NCBI GenBank assembly: GCA_902168205.1
Contig: CABHOK010000012.1
Coordinates: forward strand, 118,551 to 182,550
Length of the DNA stretch: 64,000 nucleotides
Direction of reading: 5' to 3'
Source: an uncultured Chitinophaga sp.
GTDB lineage: Bacteria; Bacteroidota; Bacteroidia; Cytophagales; Cyclobacteriaceae
The first letter of the stretch is position 1, and every line of letters starts with the position of its first letter. Positions 1-8,737 of this stretch are shown piece by piece. The notes beneath the pieces are model-generated. The model was given only the letters and a program-made list of their open reading frames with translations, was not told the origin of the DNA and made no database searches. Position numbers and translations under genes: made by a program.

Positions 1-1454
1 AGAAGTCTGCTAAACTGGTTGAGGTATTTTATCGATTTCTCCTTCTGATCAAAGCGGATAAAACTTTGCAATGCGGATAGTGTGTTGAAGATAAAGTGAG
101 GTTCCATCTGTGTTCTTAATAGCTGCTGCTGCAGTAAAGTTCTTTCCTGTTCCTGTCTTTGTTTTCGCTGGCGTTGAATAAAGAAAAGCAACACGATCCA
201 CGAAGCTGCCAGCAACACTACCAACCCGATAATATATAGCAGCAGTTTGTTCTTTTGCGTAGTGGTATGGACTGTCTGACTAAGGCTGGTGATCGATTTA
301 TCTTTAACCTGAAGCTGGTAAAGCGTAGTCATCTCTTCCGTGGCCTGTATACCGGCATTCTTCAGAATGGCATCTCGTAAATCCAGAAGCCCCTGCGTTT
401 CGTCTTGCGCCTTTGCTATATTGTGAGTAGCAAAATAGTAGTGTGTCTTAGCCTGCTTGTTCATTGCCCTTTCGTAAAAGGACAATGCCTGAGAATATTC
501 CCTTTCAATAAACGCTGCTTCCTGAATTAACACTTCTGCTTCCGGATATTGCCTGGTCTGAACATACAAGTCAATGAGGTTGGCCATGGTGATGTAAACA
601 TTCTTCGCAGCACTTATCTTTTGCGGATTGGCCACCAGGTTTTCTTTATCGTAGTCTTCTACCAATTTATAGTAAGGTATCGCTGTACTATATTGTGTGG
701 TGAGTGAATAATAGTTCCCGGTATGTTCATTTGTAAATCGCACTTGCAACGGGTCATTCGTTTTGCTGGATATAGTCTGCAACTGCTGCAAATAAGAATG
801 GAGTGAATCAACACTATAGCTCCCGCTTTCGACATACGCTGTAAAAAGTTGAGAATAGGCTCTGAAGCTATATTTATAGTTGTTGTTTGGAATTCTCTCT
901 AAGAATGTAAGCGCCAGCTTGTTCTGTTGAATGGCTTTTTGGTATTGGTGGATTTTGTTGTTGTCCTGGGCCGCGTTGAGGAGACAGATTACTTTTGCGA
1001 GCGGTTTACTTCGCAGCGAATCATCGCTCATGATAATGGCTGCTGATTTATTGAAATAATAAACAGCCTGATAAAATTTACCTTCCGATTCTGCGATCAG
1101 TCCTGCACCGTTATATACTGTAAATTTCACCTCGTTAAGTTCAGGTTCACGTCCTGACAGATCAACGGCTATATTGATGTGATGCCGGGCACTGTCGATC
1201 GATTCACGTACCAGGTTCTTGGCAATCTGGTAATGTATAAACGCCTGGGCCGCATTGCTGCGTGAGAGGTCTTTCTGCCGGAGTTGTGTGTTCCAAAACT
1301 CAAGCTTATCAACCTGCTCATGCTGGTCTAAACTATCCGTAAGATTGTTCAGGTTCTCCAAAAGATCTTTAGAAGAAATAGTTGTGGCTACTTCCTGTTT
1401 TGGCCGGCACGCGATCAACACAAACAAAAGCGAAACAAAAAAAATCCTGCTCAT
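1..1454 (-). CDS. LytS-type sensor histidine kinase with TPR-like region (C-terminus cut by window edge)
   Basis: My own translation of the minus strand is open from an ATG at 1454 to the window edge, so the 3' end is missing. The N-terminus ends in a lipobox-like sequence (LIACR), suggesting a lipoprotein or anchored signal. A long helical stretch of about 330 residues follows and resembles the TPR repeats usual in Bacteroidota LytS kinases. Next come one membrane segment (bases about 180-260) and a coiled coil leading into the H-box MEPHFIFNTLSAL (bases about 75-115), whose His is the expected phosphorylation site of the His_kinase family. The ATG overlaps the stop of the upstream LytTR gene by one base (TAATG), so the two are translationally coupled and likely form a cognate pair. 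Confidence 0.9.
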   Translation of the reverse strand, partial: MSRIFFVSLLFVLIACRPKQEVATTISSKDLLENLNNLTDSLDQHEQVDKLEFWNTQLRQKDLSRSNAAQAFIHYQIAKNLVRESIDSARHHINIAVDLSGREPELNEVKFTVYNGAGLIAESEGKFYQAVYYFNKSAAIIMSDDSLRSKPLAKVICLLNAAQDNNKIHQYQKAIQQNKLALTFLERIPNNNYKYSFRAYSQLFTAYVESGSYSVDSLHSYLQQLQTISSKTNDPLQVRFTNEHTGNYYSLTTQYSTAIPYYKLVEDYDKENLVANPQKISAAKNVYITMANLIDLYVQTRQYPEAEVLIQEAAFIEREYSQALSFYERAMNKQAKTHYYFATHNIAKAQDETQGLLDLRDAILKNAGIQATEEMTTLYQLQVKDKSITSLSQTVHTTTQKNKLLLYIIGLVVLLAASWIVLLFFIQRQRKQRQEQERTLLQQQLLRTQMEPHFIFNTLSALQSFIRFDQKEKSIKYLNQFSRL

Positions 1455-2203
1455 TATTTCAGCAGGTTTAGCTGGTCGAGAACATATTCCTTTCTGCGGG
1501 TAGCAACCGGAATTTCAGAAAGGTCTTTCATCACCATTACTCCTGTCTTCAGGTATTTATCGATAAAATTTTTGTTCGCTATATAGGATTGATGCGTGCG
1601 GATAAAGAACTCCTCCGGTAAAAGCTCTTCATAGTATTTCAACGGTTTGGATGCCGTTACGATCCTGTTATTCTCCAAATGTATTTGGGTATAAGAACCT
1701 TCACCCGACAAGTACACAATCTCGTTCAACCGGACAATCTGCAGGCAATCCACCGAAGTGACACACAAGTTGGAAGTCATGCTGATAGCTTTTGCATCGC
1801 TCTGCTTTTTTGCAATGGAGATCTGGTTGGAATGATCTGACTTTTTTGTTTTGTTCAATCGTTGAATTGCCACCGAAAAATCTTCCTGGTCTATTGGTTT
1901 AAGAAGATAATCCAGGGCACCAAACTTGATAGCCTTGATGGCAAAGTGATCAAACGCTGTGACAAAGATGAGATGAAACGCTGGGTCTTCCAGTGCATTC
2001 AGAATATCGAACCCCGTACCATCGGGCAACTGAATATCCATCAGCACCAAATCCGGGTTTATATCACGGATGATTTGCAGAGCGCTCTGCACCGAACCGG
2101 CTGTTGCCTCAAGCTTCAGACTTTTTTCCCGGACAACAAGCCACTCCAATTCTTTTCTTACCGCAGGCTCATCTTCAATGATCAAGGTTCTCAACAGGGG
2201 CAT
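1454..2203 (-). CDS. LytTR-family response regulator
   Basis: The product is 249 residues with a receiver domain (about 1-120) and a LytTR DNA-binding domain (about 145-245). The acidic pair D11/E12, the phospho-acceptor D56 in LVLMDIQLP and the conserved K in LLKPI are all visible. The C-terminal half carries the LytTR features EIVYLSGEGSYTQIHL and FFIRTHQSYIAN. This class binds direct repeats upstream of target genes after phosphorylation. The next gene is its probable kinase, overlapping by one base. A TAnnTTTG element lies 22 bases upstream of the start. Targets cannot be read from the sequence; the TonB receptor on the other side of the gap is a possible one. Confidence 0.93.
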   Translation of the reverse strand: MPLLRTLIIEDEPAVRKELEWLVVREKSLKLEATAGSVQSALQIIRDINPDLVLMDIQLPDGTGFDILNALEDPAFHLIFVTAFDHFAIKAIKFGALDYLLKPIDQEDFSVAIQRLNKTKKSDHSNQISIAKKQSDAKAISMTSNLCVTSVDCLQIVRLNEIVYLSGEGSYTQIHLENNRIVTASKPLKYYEELLPEEFFIRTHQSYIANKNFIDKYLKTGVMVMKDLSEIPVATRRKEYVLDQLNLLK

Positions 2204-2225
2204 TACAAACTTTCTTTATCAACCT

Positions 2226-2233
2226 CAAAACTA
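2226..2233 (-). promoter_or_regulatory. Candidate -7 promoter element of the LytTR/LytS operon
   Basis: On the minus strand this reads TAGTTTTG, matching the Bacteroidota -7 consensus TAnnTTTG. It would give a leader of about 15 bases to the ATG at 2203. No convincing -33 element was found, so this is a motif match only. Confidence 0.4.
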
Positions 2234-2867
2234 AAGAATTCAACGGCAAGTTGAAAAGATCTTGAAAGACGTCTGAAGCGATGTCTTTGATGGGTCAACC
2301 TTGACAATCCGGAATCCGGGTTGAGGATTCGTGGCCGAAGGTCGGGTTGGTGTTATCTCCAGTTAAGATGCGGATTATAGCTATATATCACCAGGATCTT
2401 CTTTGCTTATTATATCGTACGTATGGGAGGCAGAACCATTCTTTCAAGATAATAAAATTATAGCTATAAACTAAACATCTCAGTAAAAATACCATACATT
2501 AAATTTTATACCCTCAGCATGTAAGTCAAATGACACCTAAATATCCCCCAAAAAATTTCGACAAAAGTTATCCTGCTATACATCAAACGTTACCAGCCTT
2601 ACTATATACATTGTAAGTACGTTTCCCAATCCCCCAATTTTAATTACATGTTCCATCACACATACCTATAGATATAAATATATATCTTCATAAATACGAT
2701 TCTATATCTATATAATATACCTATATTCACCTCTATAAAACATATTTTCAGCCGGAGCGCCATAGACGTAGAAACAAAAGGTATATTAAATGTTGAAACA
2801 CACAGAAAACAACGACCGTAATAAGTATATAATTTTCGCAGAGCTTGTGCAGATTTTTTAACAGGAA

Positions 2868-2897
2868 GGGCGTGACGTAAAACTCACGCCTTTTTTT
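2868..2897 (+). terminator. Rho-independent terminator with no annotated gene upstream
   Basis: GGCGTGA (2869-2875) pairs with TCACGCC (2884-2890) around an eight-base loop and is followed by seven T. The T-run lies only on the plus-strand side. No plus-strand gene lies between the window start and this hairpin, so it probably ends an untranslated small RNA or a leader transcript starting in the AT-rich region. Confidence 0.7.
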
Positions 2898-3040
2898 ATG
2901 ATAGCTTACGGATGCGCTACAGAACAGAGCACTTAAATGAATAACCCTATATCAACCTAAACTTAATAACCTATATGAATAATTCCTCGTGAGTTCCGAG
3001 CGCGTATACTTCTGTCCCAGGTGATACGAAGATAAAAGGT

Positions 3041-3073
3041 GCCTGCCACTCCGACTGCCATCGGGCAGCAGGC
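3041..3073 (+). promoter_or_regulatory. GC-rich leader hairpin upstream of the TonB receptor gene
   Basis: GCCTGC (3041-3046) can pair with GCAGGC (3068-3073), with an inner CTGCC/GGCAG pairing (3055-3059 with 3064-3068). It is followed by TGTTTT. It sits 45 bases before the ATG at 3118 and could be an attenuator or a mRNA-stabilising hairpin. The two pairings share one base, so they are partly alternative. Confidence 0.35.
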
Positions 3074-3117
3074 TGTTTTAAAATAATTAGACAATCATTT
3101 AAAACATTTTCTTACTT

Positions 3118-6057
3118 ATGATTTTAACTGCTACAAACGTAGAACGGTATTATTATGTCCTCAAATTAAATATTCTATCAACACTCGGTACATTCACTCA
3201 CCTGGCAAAAGCCTCGCTCTTTTTCATTGCGCTTTTTGCGTGTAGTGCAGTTAACGCACAAAACACTAAAACAGTTTCGGGTACTGTAACCGACAATGAA
3301 GGTGTTCCGATCCCCGGTGTAACGGTTTCAGCAAAGAAGTCCGGAGCAGGAGTCAATACAGATGCTCAGGGTAAATTCACGCTCCAGGTTCCTGAAACAG
3401 TCACGCATTTAGTATTCTCCATTATCGGGTATGCATCGCAGGAAGTAGAGGTACCGGCATCCGGAGATATAGCGATAAAACTTCAGGAATCATCCAGTCA
3501 GTTAGAGGAGATTGTCATCATCGGGTCACATGCCAGTGGAAGAACCGTATTGGAAACGCCTGTGCCTGTCGATATCATTGATCTGAAGGAAATATATAAA
3601 ACCACCCCCCAGATATCCATCAGCCAGATATTGAATTATGTAGCACCATCGTTCTCATCAAACGCTCAATCTATACAGGATGGTACGGATCACATTGACC
3701 CGGCAAGCTTACGCGGAATGGGCGTGGACCAGGTGCTGGTATTAATAAACGGTAAGCGCCTGCACCAGACTTCACTGGTAAATTTTCAGGTTGGCCCGGG
3801 TCGCGGCCAGGTTGGTACAGACTTGAACCAGATTCCGGTTTCAGCGATATCTAAAATTGAAATCTTACGCGATGGTGCTGCCGCTCAATACGGCTCGGAT
3901 GCCATTGCCGGTGTAATCAATATTATATTGAAAGAGTCAACGGGTGTGGTTGAAGTTTCTGCTACAACGGGGGCTTACTTCACAGGCGATAAAAGTCTGA
4001 AAGAGCAGGATAAAAATTACGATGGCCAGCAATTCCTCACTACATTCAACTATGGGATTCCGCTAAATGCCAACGGTGGCTTTATCAACTTCAGTGGTTC
4101 GATTGAAGACCGGAAAAGAACGAACCGGGCTTCTGATTATGAAGGAACTATATTTAGGGATTACAACGCGACTGATGGTAATGGAAACCTTCTCTATGAT
4201 ATCACACAGTTCTCCACAGACGCAACGGATGATAATGCGTTAGCCTACTTTCAAGCGAACAATTTAACCGGTGCCGACATTACCGATGCAGAATTGGCAA
4301 GAAGAGGAACCACGCGCAGAGATTATACCATGTATGTAGGCCAGGCACAGCTGAGAGATGCCAAAGGCTATTTCAATGCTGTACTTCCGATTAACGAGAA
4401 TTTTGAATTCTATTCTTTCGGAGGTATAGGATTTCGTCAGGGTCGATCTTCCGGGTATTCACGTCTTCCGTCCAATCCTTCGCGATACCTTCCGGAAGTA
4501 TATAAAGATGGTTTCCTGCCACACATCAATTCGAAGATCGCTGACAAGACTTTTGCTGTAGGTATACGCGGTACTGCAGGTACATGGAAAGTAGATTTCA
4601 GCAATATATATGGATCGAATCAGTTTCTGTTCTTCATCGATCAGTCCATTAACTTTTCACAACTGACCGCATCTCAAACCAGCTTCGATGCCGGTGGACA
4701 TGCCTTTAGCCAAAATACAACAAACTTTGACCTCAGCCGGAAATTCGATGTGATGGAAGGACTGAACATCGCGTTCGGAGCGGAGCACCGCTATGAAAAT
4801 TTTAAAATCATTGCAGGTGAAGAAGCATCGTGGCGAAACTATGGATTGGATGCCAACAATCAGCCGACCGTATTTCTCAGAACTCCTACCCTTGATGCTA
4901 ACGGAGATATAGCAGTCGATACACAGATTCGTCCCGGAGGTTCACAGGTATTTCCCGGCTTTAAATCAAATGTAAATCAGTATCGAAACAGCTATGCGTT
5001 CTACGGAGATATAGAGCTGGATGTAACTTCGAAATTCCTGGTAGGCGGTGCTATACGTTACGAAAACTATAGCGACTTTGGCAGCACTACAAATTTTAAA
5101 GCGGTATCCCGTTATAAGCTGAACAACAACTGGACTGCACGCGCTGCCTTTAACACGGGCTTCAGGGCACCTTCGCTACACCAGGTATATTTCCAGACTA
5201 CCACTACGCAGTTGGTGAACGGTACATTATCGGAAGTGGGTATATTTTCGAACACCAGCAAGCTGGCCCAGATATTAGGTCTTCCTAAATTAAAAGCAGA
5301 GCAGTCGAGAGGCTTTACCGGTGGTATCACAGGAACCTTTCTCGATAATTTCAGTCTGAGCATCGACTACTTCTACATCAAGGTAAAAGACCGAGTTGTA
5401 TTTACGGATGCTATATCCGGAGACCCTGCAGGAACACCGAGCCAGCAGCAGATCTATAATTTACTGCTGCAGGCCAATGCTTCTGTAGCACAGTTCTTCG
5501 TAAATGCAATAGATACCAAGACACAGGGATTGGATGCGGTGCTTTCGTATGCAGACCGCCTGGGAAGCGGATCGTTGAAAGTTGATCTGGCGGCTACATT
5601 TTCAAAAACAAAACTCGATGGAGATGTAAAAGTGCCGTCCACATTTGAAGGAAATGAAAGCTTCTTCTTCCCGAAGAGCAGCAAGACTATATTGGAAAAT
5701 ATATCGCCCGTGCAAAAGCAAAATCTGATTTTGACCTATGCGTTGAACAACTGGAATTTCTTCCTGCGCAATGTACGGTTCGGAAGTGTAGTAGATCCGA
5801 ATATAGCCGATAATGATGGTAACTATATGAAGTTTGATCCTAAAATTGTTACCGACCTCTCGGTAAGCTATAGCATTACAAAAGCAATTCAGTTAACAGT
5901 CGGCTCCAACAACTTGCTGGATATATACCCAACAAAGGTAGACAAGAACAAATATCCCGGTGGCTATGATGACGGACGCTTCCGTTATCAAAATGCTGCT
6001 TCTCAATTCGGATACAACGGACGTTTTCTTTTTGCCCGTTTAAATCTGACACTGTAA
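3118..6057 (+). CDS. TonB-dependent outer-membrane receptor
   Basis: The product is 979 residues. It has an N-terminal signal sequence ending near AVNAQ (about residue 48), a carboxypeptidase-regulatory-like beta-sandwich (about 52-130; SGTVTDNEGVPIPGVTVSAK), a plug domain with RDGAAAQYGSDAIAGVINI (about 240-275) and a long beta-barrel ending in the aromatic/hydrophobic FLFARLNLTL. These proteins import ligands across the outer membrane using TonB energy. No SusD partner is adjacent, so this is a general TonB receptor (siderophore, vitamin, peptide or glycan) and not a Sus pair. A good terminator follows it directly, so it is probably monocistronic. The substrate cannot be read from the sequence. 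The start at 3118 gives an unusually long n-region; a later start is possible. Confidence 0.92.
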   Translation: MILTATNVERYYYVLKLNILSTLGTFTHLAKASLFFIALFACSAVNAQNTKTVSGTVTDNEGVPIPGVTVSAKKSGAGVNTDAQGKFTLQVPETVTHLVFSIIGYASQEVEVPASGDIAIKLQESSSQLEEIVIIGSHASGRTVLETPVPVDIIDLKEIYKTTPQISISQILNYVAPSFSSNAQSIQDGTDHIDPASLRGMGVDQVLVLINGKRLHQTSLVNFQVGPGRGQVGTDLNQIPVSAISKIEILRDGAAAQYGSDAIAGVINIILKESTGVVEVSATTGAYFTGDKSLKEQDKNYDGQQFLTTFNYGIPLNANGGFINFSGSIEDRKRTNRASDYEGTIFRDYNATDGNGNLLYDITQFSTDATDDNALAYFQANNLTGADITDAELARRGTTRRDYTMYVGQAQLRDAKGYFNAVLPINENFEFYSFGGIGFRQGRSSGYSRLPSNPSRYLPEVYKDGFLPHINSKIADKTFAVGIRGTAGTWKVDFSNIYGSNQFLFFIDQSINFSQLTASQTSFDAGGHAFSQNTTNFDLSRKFDVMEGLNIAFGAEHRYENFKIIAGEEASWRNYGLDANNQPTVFLRTPTLDANGDIAVDTQIRPGGSQVFPGFKSNVNQYRNSYAFYGDIELDVTSKFLVGGAIRYENYSDFGSTTNFKAVSRYKLNNNWTARAAFNTGFRAPSLHQVYFQTTTTQLVNGTLSEVGIFSNTSKLAQILGLPKLKAEQSRGFTGGITGTFLDNFSLSIDYFYIKVKDRVVFTDAISGDPAGTPSQQQIYNLLLQANASVAQFFVNAIDTKTQGLDAVLSYADRLGSGSLKVDLAATFSKTKLDGDVKVPSTFEGNESFFFPKSSKTILENISPVQKQNLILTYALNNWNFFLRNVRFGSVVDPNIADNDGNYMKFDPKIVTDLSVSYSITKAIQLTVGSNNLLDIYPTKVDKNKYPGGYDDGRFRYQNAASQFGYNGRFLFARLNLTL

Positions 6058-6084
6058 AAGAGTTTCCGGTTATTACTATATAAA

Positions 6085-6123
6085 AGAGGCTGTCTCAAAA
6101 AATTGAGACAGCCTCTGATTTTT
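6085..6123 (+). terminator. Strong terminator after the TonB receptor gene
   Basis: A perfect 14-base stem (6085-6098 with 6103-6116) around an AAAA loop is followed by GA and five T. It lies 27 bases after the receptor stop codon. Confidence 0.88.
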
Positions 6124-6849
6124 ATCCGCACCCGCAACCCCATCATCATAACATTCCGATAGAATTCAGTAAACATTGTCCGGTCTTTTGAAATGCAGTG
6201 GTCGTGAAATTCAGTCGAAGCTTCTTTTTTCATTTTCTGGCAGGTTTGTTCTTACTAACTCGTGCACTCGCGGGCGAAGTATTTTTTTCACCGGGGCTTC
6301 TACCCGGAGGCACTCAACCACCTGCAACAAGCGGAGACTATATATGGGCTTTCTTCACAAACAGACTTTGCATCATGTAGCCACGACTTACATCAACAAT
6401 TTCTATAATCCAAGCAACCTGAAATCAGTATAGCAACGAGAGAGACTTATCCAACCTATATAATCAGCGACTGACACATTGGATGTATACTAATATCGAG
6501 AACAGTCAATATGGATATCGTACCTGCAAACACTCGATCCTACACTGCAGGTGATTTTTAAGTCAGAGACAATCATTGCTTTGCGTTCTGCTTTCATTTT
6601 CTCATGATCAGCGGCAAGCCACGCAAAAAACCACGGCACCGCCCCAGGCAATAGCAAAATAGTTGAAGATCGTATCTCAGTATACTTCAGACAGACCTTT
6701 TTACATCGAAAGAGGTCTATTTTTTTGTTGATACACAGCGGCATATGCTAAATTGGATTGTGGCTAAGGATAGCACGGAAACAACGCCACCTCTATACGC
6801 GCGACAACTTCATACCTATAAAACAAACCTTCCGGGGCGCACAATAGTA
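6124..6849. other. Intergenic region with no credible gene
   Basis: About 725 bases. Short frames exist, including one from a GTG at 6198 with a signal-peptide-like beginning that stops after 60 codons, and an 84-codon minus-strand frame at 6490-6744 with one hydrophobic patch. None shows a recognisable domain or a good start. They may be decayed gene remnants. Confidence 0.4.
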
Positions 6850-7239
6850 TTATCGGTTACCTTCCTGAACCGTGGATTTAATAACAAATGCCGTCAGTTC
6901 CACCATCTTACCCTCGCGAAATCGCCATACATCGCAGTATGCGTAATGAGCATCTCTCCCGTCTTCGTCCTTCATGGTTATGCTGCCGAGTGCTGTAACG
7001 AAATCATCCTCAGCGATTAAGTTCGTGACCTTGAACCTGGGCGGTGCCTTATAGGTCTCTGCTATCCACTGACGAACGGCTTCTTTCCCGCGCAAGGTCT
7101 TGTCGCCTACAAATGTCCATACCGTATCGTCCGTGCAAAACAAGAGAAACCCTTCATAATCACCTGCCGTAATGACTGCGTTAGCCTTCGTCAATATTTC
7201 TTTATTAGTCTCTGGCATCGAAAAATCTTTATGTTTCAA
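6850..7239 (-). CDS. SnoaL-like / NTF2-fold protein
   Basis: The 129-residue product has the length and pattern of the SnoaL-like polyketide-cyclase/NTF2 superfamily. An N-terminal helix region (KEILTKANAVITAGDYEGFL) is followed by the typical DDTVWTF and LRGKEAVRQWI segments, then three beta strands ending in VWRFREGKMVELTAFV. Members form a cone-shaped pocket and act as small isomerases, hydrolases or ligand binders; many are of unknown role. There is no signal peptide. An internal Met at residue 8 could be the true start. It stands alone, convergent with nothing obvious. Confidence 0.8.
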   Translation of the reverse strand: MKHKDFSMPETNKEILTKANAVITAGDYEGFLLFCTDDTVWTFVGDKTLRGKEAVRQWIAETYKAPPRFKVTNLIAEDDFVTALGSITMKDEDGRDAHYAYCDVWRFREGKMVELTAFVIKSTVQEGNR

Positions 7240-7490
7240 ATTGCGTATAAGGTGAAACCATTTACGCTGATATTAAATTATGTTGAATTCCGTATGAAGA
7301 TTAATCACCTAAAACTATACCATGCGTCTGGGCTCCCCAATCTGTTGACCTATAGTGCATTCTTTTTGATTGAGACTTCTGAGCAACATCAATATATATA
7401 GATTGAAAGCTGTCGGATGGTGCATTAAAAATCATTTCCGGAATTTATATTTGCCGGAACCGCTGCCGAAAATATAGACAATGATGTTCT

Positions 7491-7498
7491 TATATTTG
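7491..7498 (+). promoter_or_regulatory. Candidate -7 promoter element of the SPFH operon
   Basis: TATATTTG matches TAnnTTTG and lies 38 bases upstream of the ATG at 7537. A second identical match occurs at 7446-7453. No clear -33 element was found for either. Confidence 0.4.
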
Positions 7499-7536
7499 AA
7501 GTTGTAAGCAATACATTAAACAACCCAAATGCACAT

Positions 7537-8475
7537 ATGAGTTTACCGTTTATTGAAATCATAGAAGCCACCACTCCCGATCCGAATCTTTTAATGTGGA
7601 AATTTACTGACGAAGACAAAGAAATTAAAAACGGTGCAAAGCTCACAGTACGAGAATCTCAGGTAGCTGTTTTTCTTAATGAAGGTCAGCTTGCAGATAT
7701 TTTTCAGCCGGGACTTCATACACTAAGCACTGAAAACATTCCCGTTATAAGTCGCCTGAAAGGTTGGAAGTATGGATTCAATAGTCCGTTTAAAGCCGAT
7801 GTATATTTTGTAAATACCCGACAGTTTGTAAATAACAAATGGGGAACACCTGCACCGATCATGATGAGAGACCCGGAGTTTGGTCAGGTGAGAGTTCGTG
7901 CCTTCGGTACGTTCGATATTCAAATCAAAGACCTTGCTGTGTTCTTTCGTCAATATGCCGGATCGTACCAGACCTTTACTATTTTCGAATTACAACATGA
8001 ACTGCGGGATTTCATTGCACCCAAATTCGGAGAAGTCTTAGCACAGCAAAATATATCGGTAAAAGATATAGCAGGTAACGTTACTGAACTCGGCAAGAAA
8101 ATAGAACCATTCCTGAAACCCTATTTCTCGCAATTTGGAATCGAGCTGATTTCGTTTACCATTACAAGTGTAACACTACCGGATGAAGTCTCTGCACACT
8201 ATGACAAGATAACCAATATGAACATGGTAACTGACATGGACAAGTTTACCAAGTTCAATACTGCGCAGGCCATCGGTGAAAAAGGAACCGCTTTAAATGA
8301 AGCTACTACGAATGCTATAGCTATGGGAATGATGGTGAACCAGGTGAAGCAAGTCAATCAACCACAGGACGACATAACCTCGAAGTTACAAAAACTGAAA
8401 ACACTTTTTGAATCCGGCCTGATAGACGAAGTAGAGTATAAAGCAAAAAAAGCAGACCTGATCGATAAACTATAA
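7537..8475 (+). CDS. SPFH (band-7/virion-core-like) domain protein with C-terminal SHOCT-like motif
   Basis: The 312-residue product has a central SPFH domain (about 25-230). This includes the YdjI/virion-core-like features VFLNEGQLADIFQPGLHTLST, VYFVNTRQF and KWGTPAPIMMRDPEFGQVRVRAFGTFDIQI. A linker rich in Met and Gln follows, then a SHOCT-like hairpin at 280-312 (ITSKLQKLKTLFESGLIDE followed by VEYKAKKADLIDKL). There is no transmembrane segment. SPFH proteins of this type form large assemblies at membranes; SHOCT motifs are short oligomerisation or recruitment elements. It is the first gene of a four-gene operon, with gaps of 7, 3 and 14 bases. Related SPFH genes in Bacillus (ydjI) sit beside a zinc-ribbon gene and a PspA paralogue in an envelope-stress operon. 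The role here is inferred from that likeness. Confidence 0.85.
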   Translation: MSLPFIEIIEATTPDPNLLMWKFTDEDKEIKNGAKLTVRESQVAVFLNEGQLADIFQPGLHTLSTENIPVISRLKGWKYGFNSPFKADVYFVNTRQFVNNKWGTPAPIMMRDPEFGQVRVRAFGTFDIQIKDLAVFFRQYAGSYQTFTIFELQHELRDFIAPKFGEVLAQQNISVKDIAGNVTELGKKIEPFLKPYFSQFGIELISFTITSVTLPDEVSAHYDKITNMNMVTDMDKFTKFNTAQAIGEKGTALNEATTNAIAMGMMVNQVKQVNQPQDDITSKLQKLKTLFESGLIDEVEYKAKKADLIDKL

Positions 8476-8482
8476 AATCGAA

Positions 8483-8734
8483 ATGAGCGAAAATAAAAAA
8501 ACTCTTTCGCTGCTGGAACGAATGAAACAAAAGGCAGTGGAGCAAAAATCGTATGGAGGAGAATATATTGAAGAACCTGCAAAAGTTAATGCAAGAACCT
8601 GTCCTAACTGCGGAGCCGGAAGAGCGGAACAGGATGGATTAACACATTGTGCTTACTGCAGCTTTGAATTTCTTTCGGTGAAACTTACCGATGGCATCAA
8701 CATCAAAAAAGACGATAACTCTCAAAATATTTAA
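8483..8734 (+). CDS. Small zinc-ribbon protein
   Basis: The 83-residue product has a charged helical N-terminus and a single four-Cys zinc ribbon, CPNC (about 40-43) and CAYC (about 57-60). The role is unknown. It starts 7 bases after the SPFH gene and ends 3 bases before the next, so it is co-translated with them. It may be an adaptor that binds the SPFH assembly, since in other genomes zinc ribbons are often fused to or encoded beside this SPFH type. Confidence 0.75.
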   Translation: MSENKKTLSLLERMKQKAVEQKSYGGEYIEEPAKVNARTCPNCGAGRAEQDGLTHCAYCSFEFLSVKLTDGINIKKDDNSQNI

Positions 8735-8737
8735 ACC

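Larger units (their letters stand above)
2204..3117. other. Long AT-rich intergenic region between divergent genes
   Basis: About 910 bases without a credible reading frame. It holds the promoter of the minus-strand LytTR operon, two copies of the word TTATAGCTATA (near 2375 and 2458), a very AT-rich stretch (about 2380-2760), a strong plus-strand terminator (2868-2897) with no gene upstream of it, and a GC-rich hairpin (3041-3073) just before the TonB receptor gene. Confidence 0.6.

Noticed and set aside
6198..6380. Short frame with a signal-peptide-like start (GTG)
   Set aside because: It stops after 60 codons with no domain; kept only as a comment on the gap.
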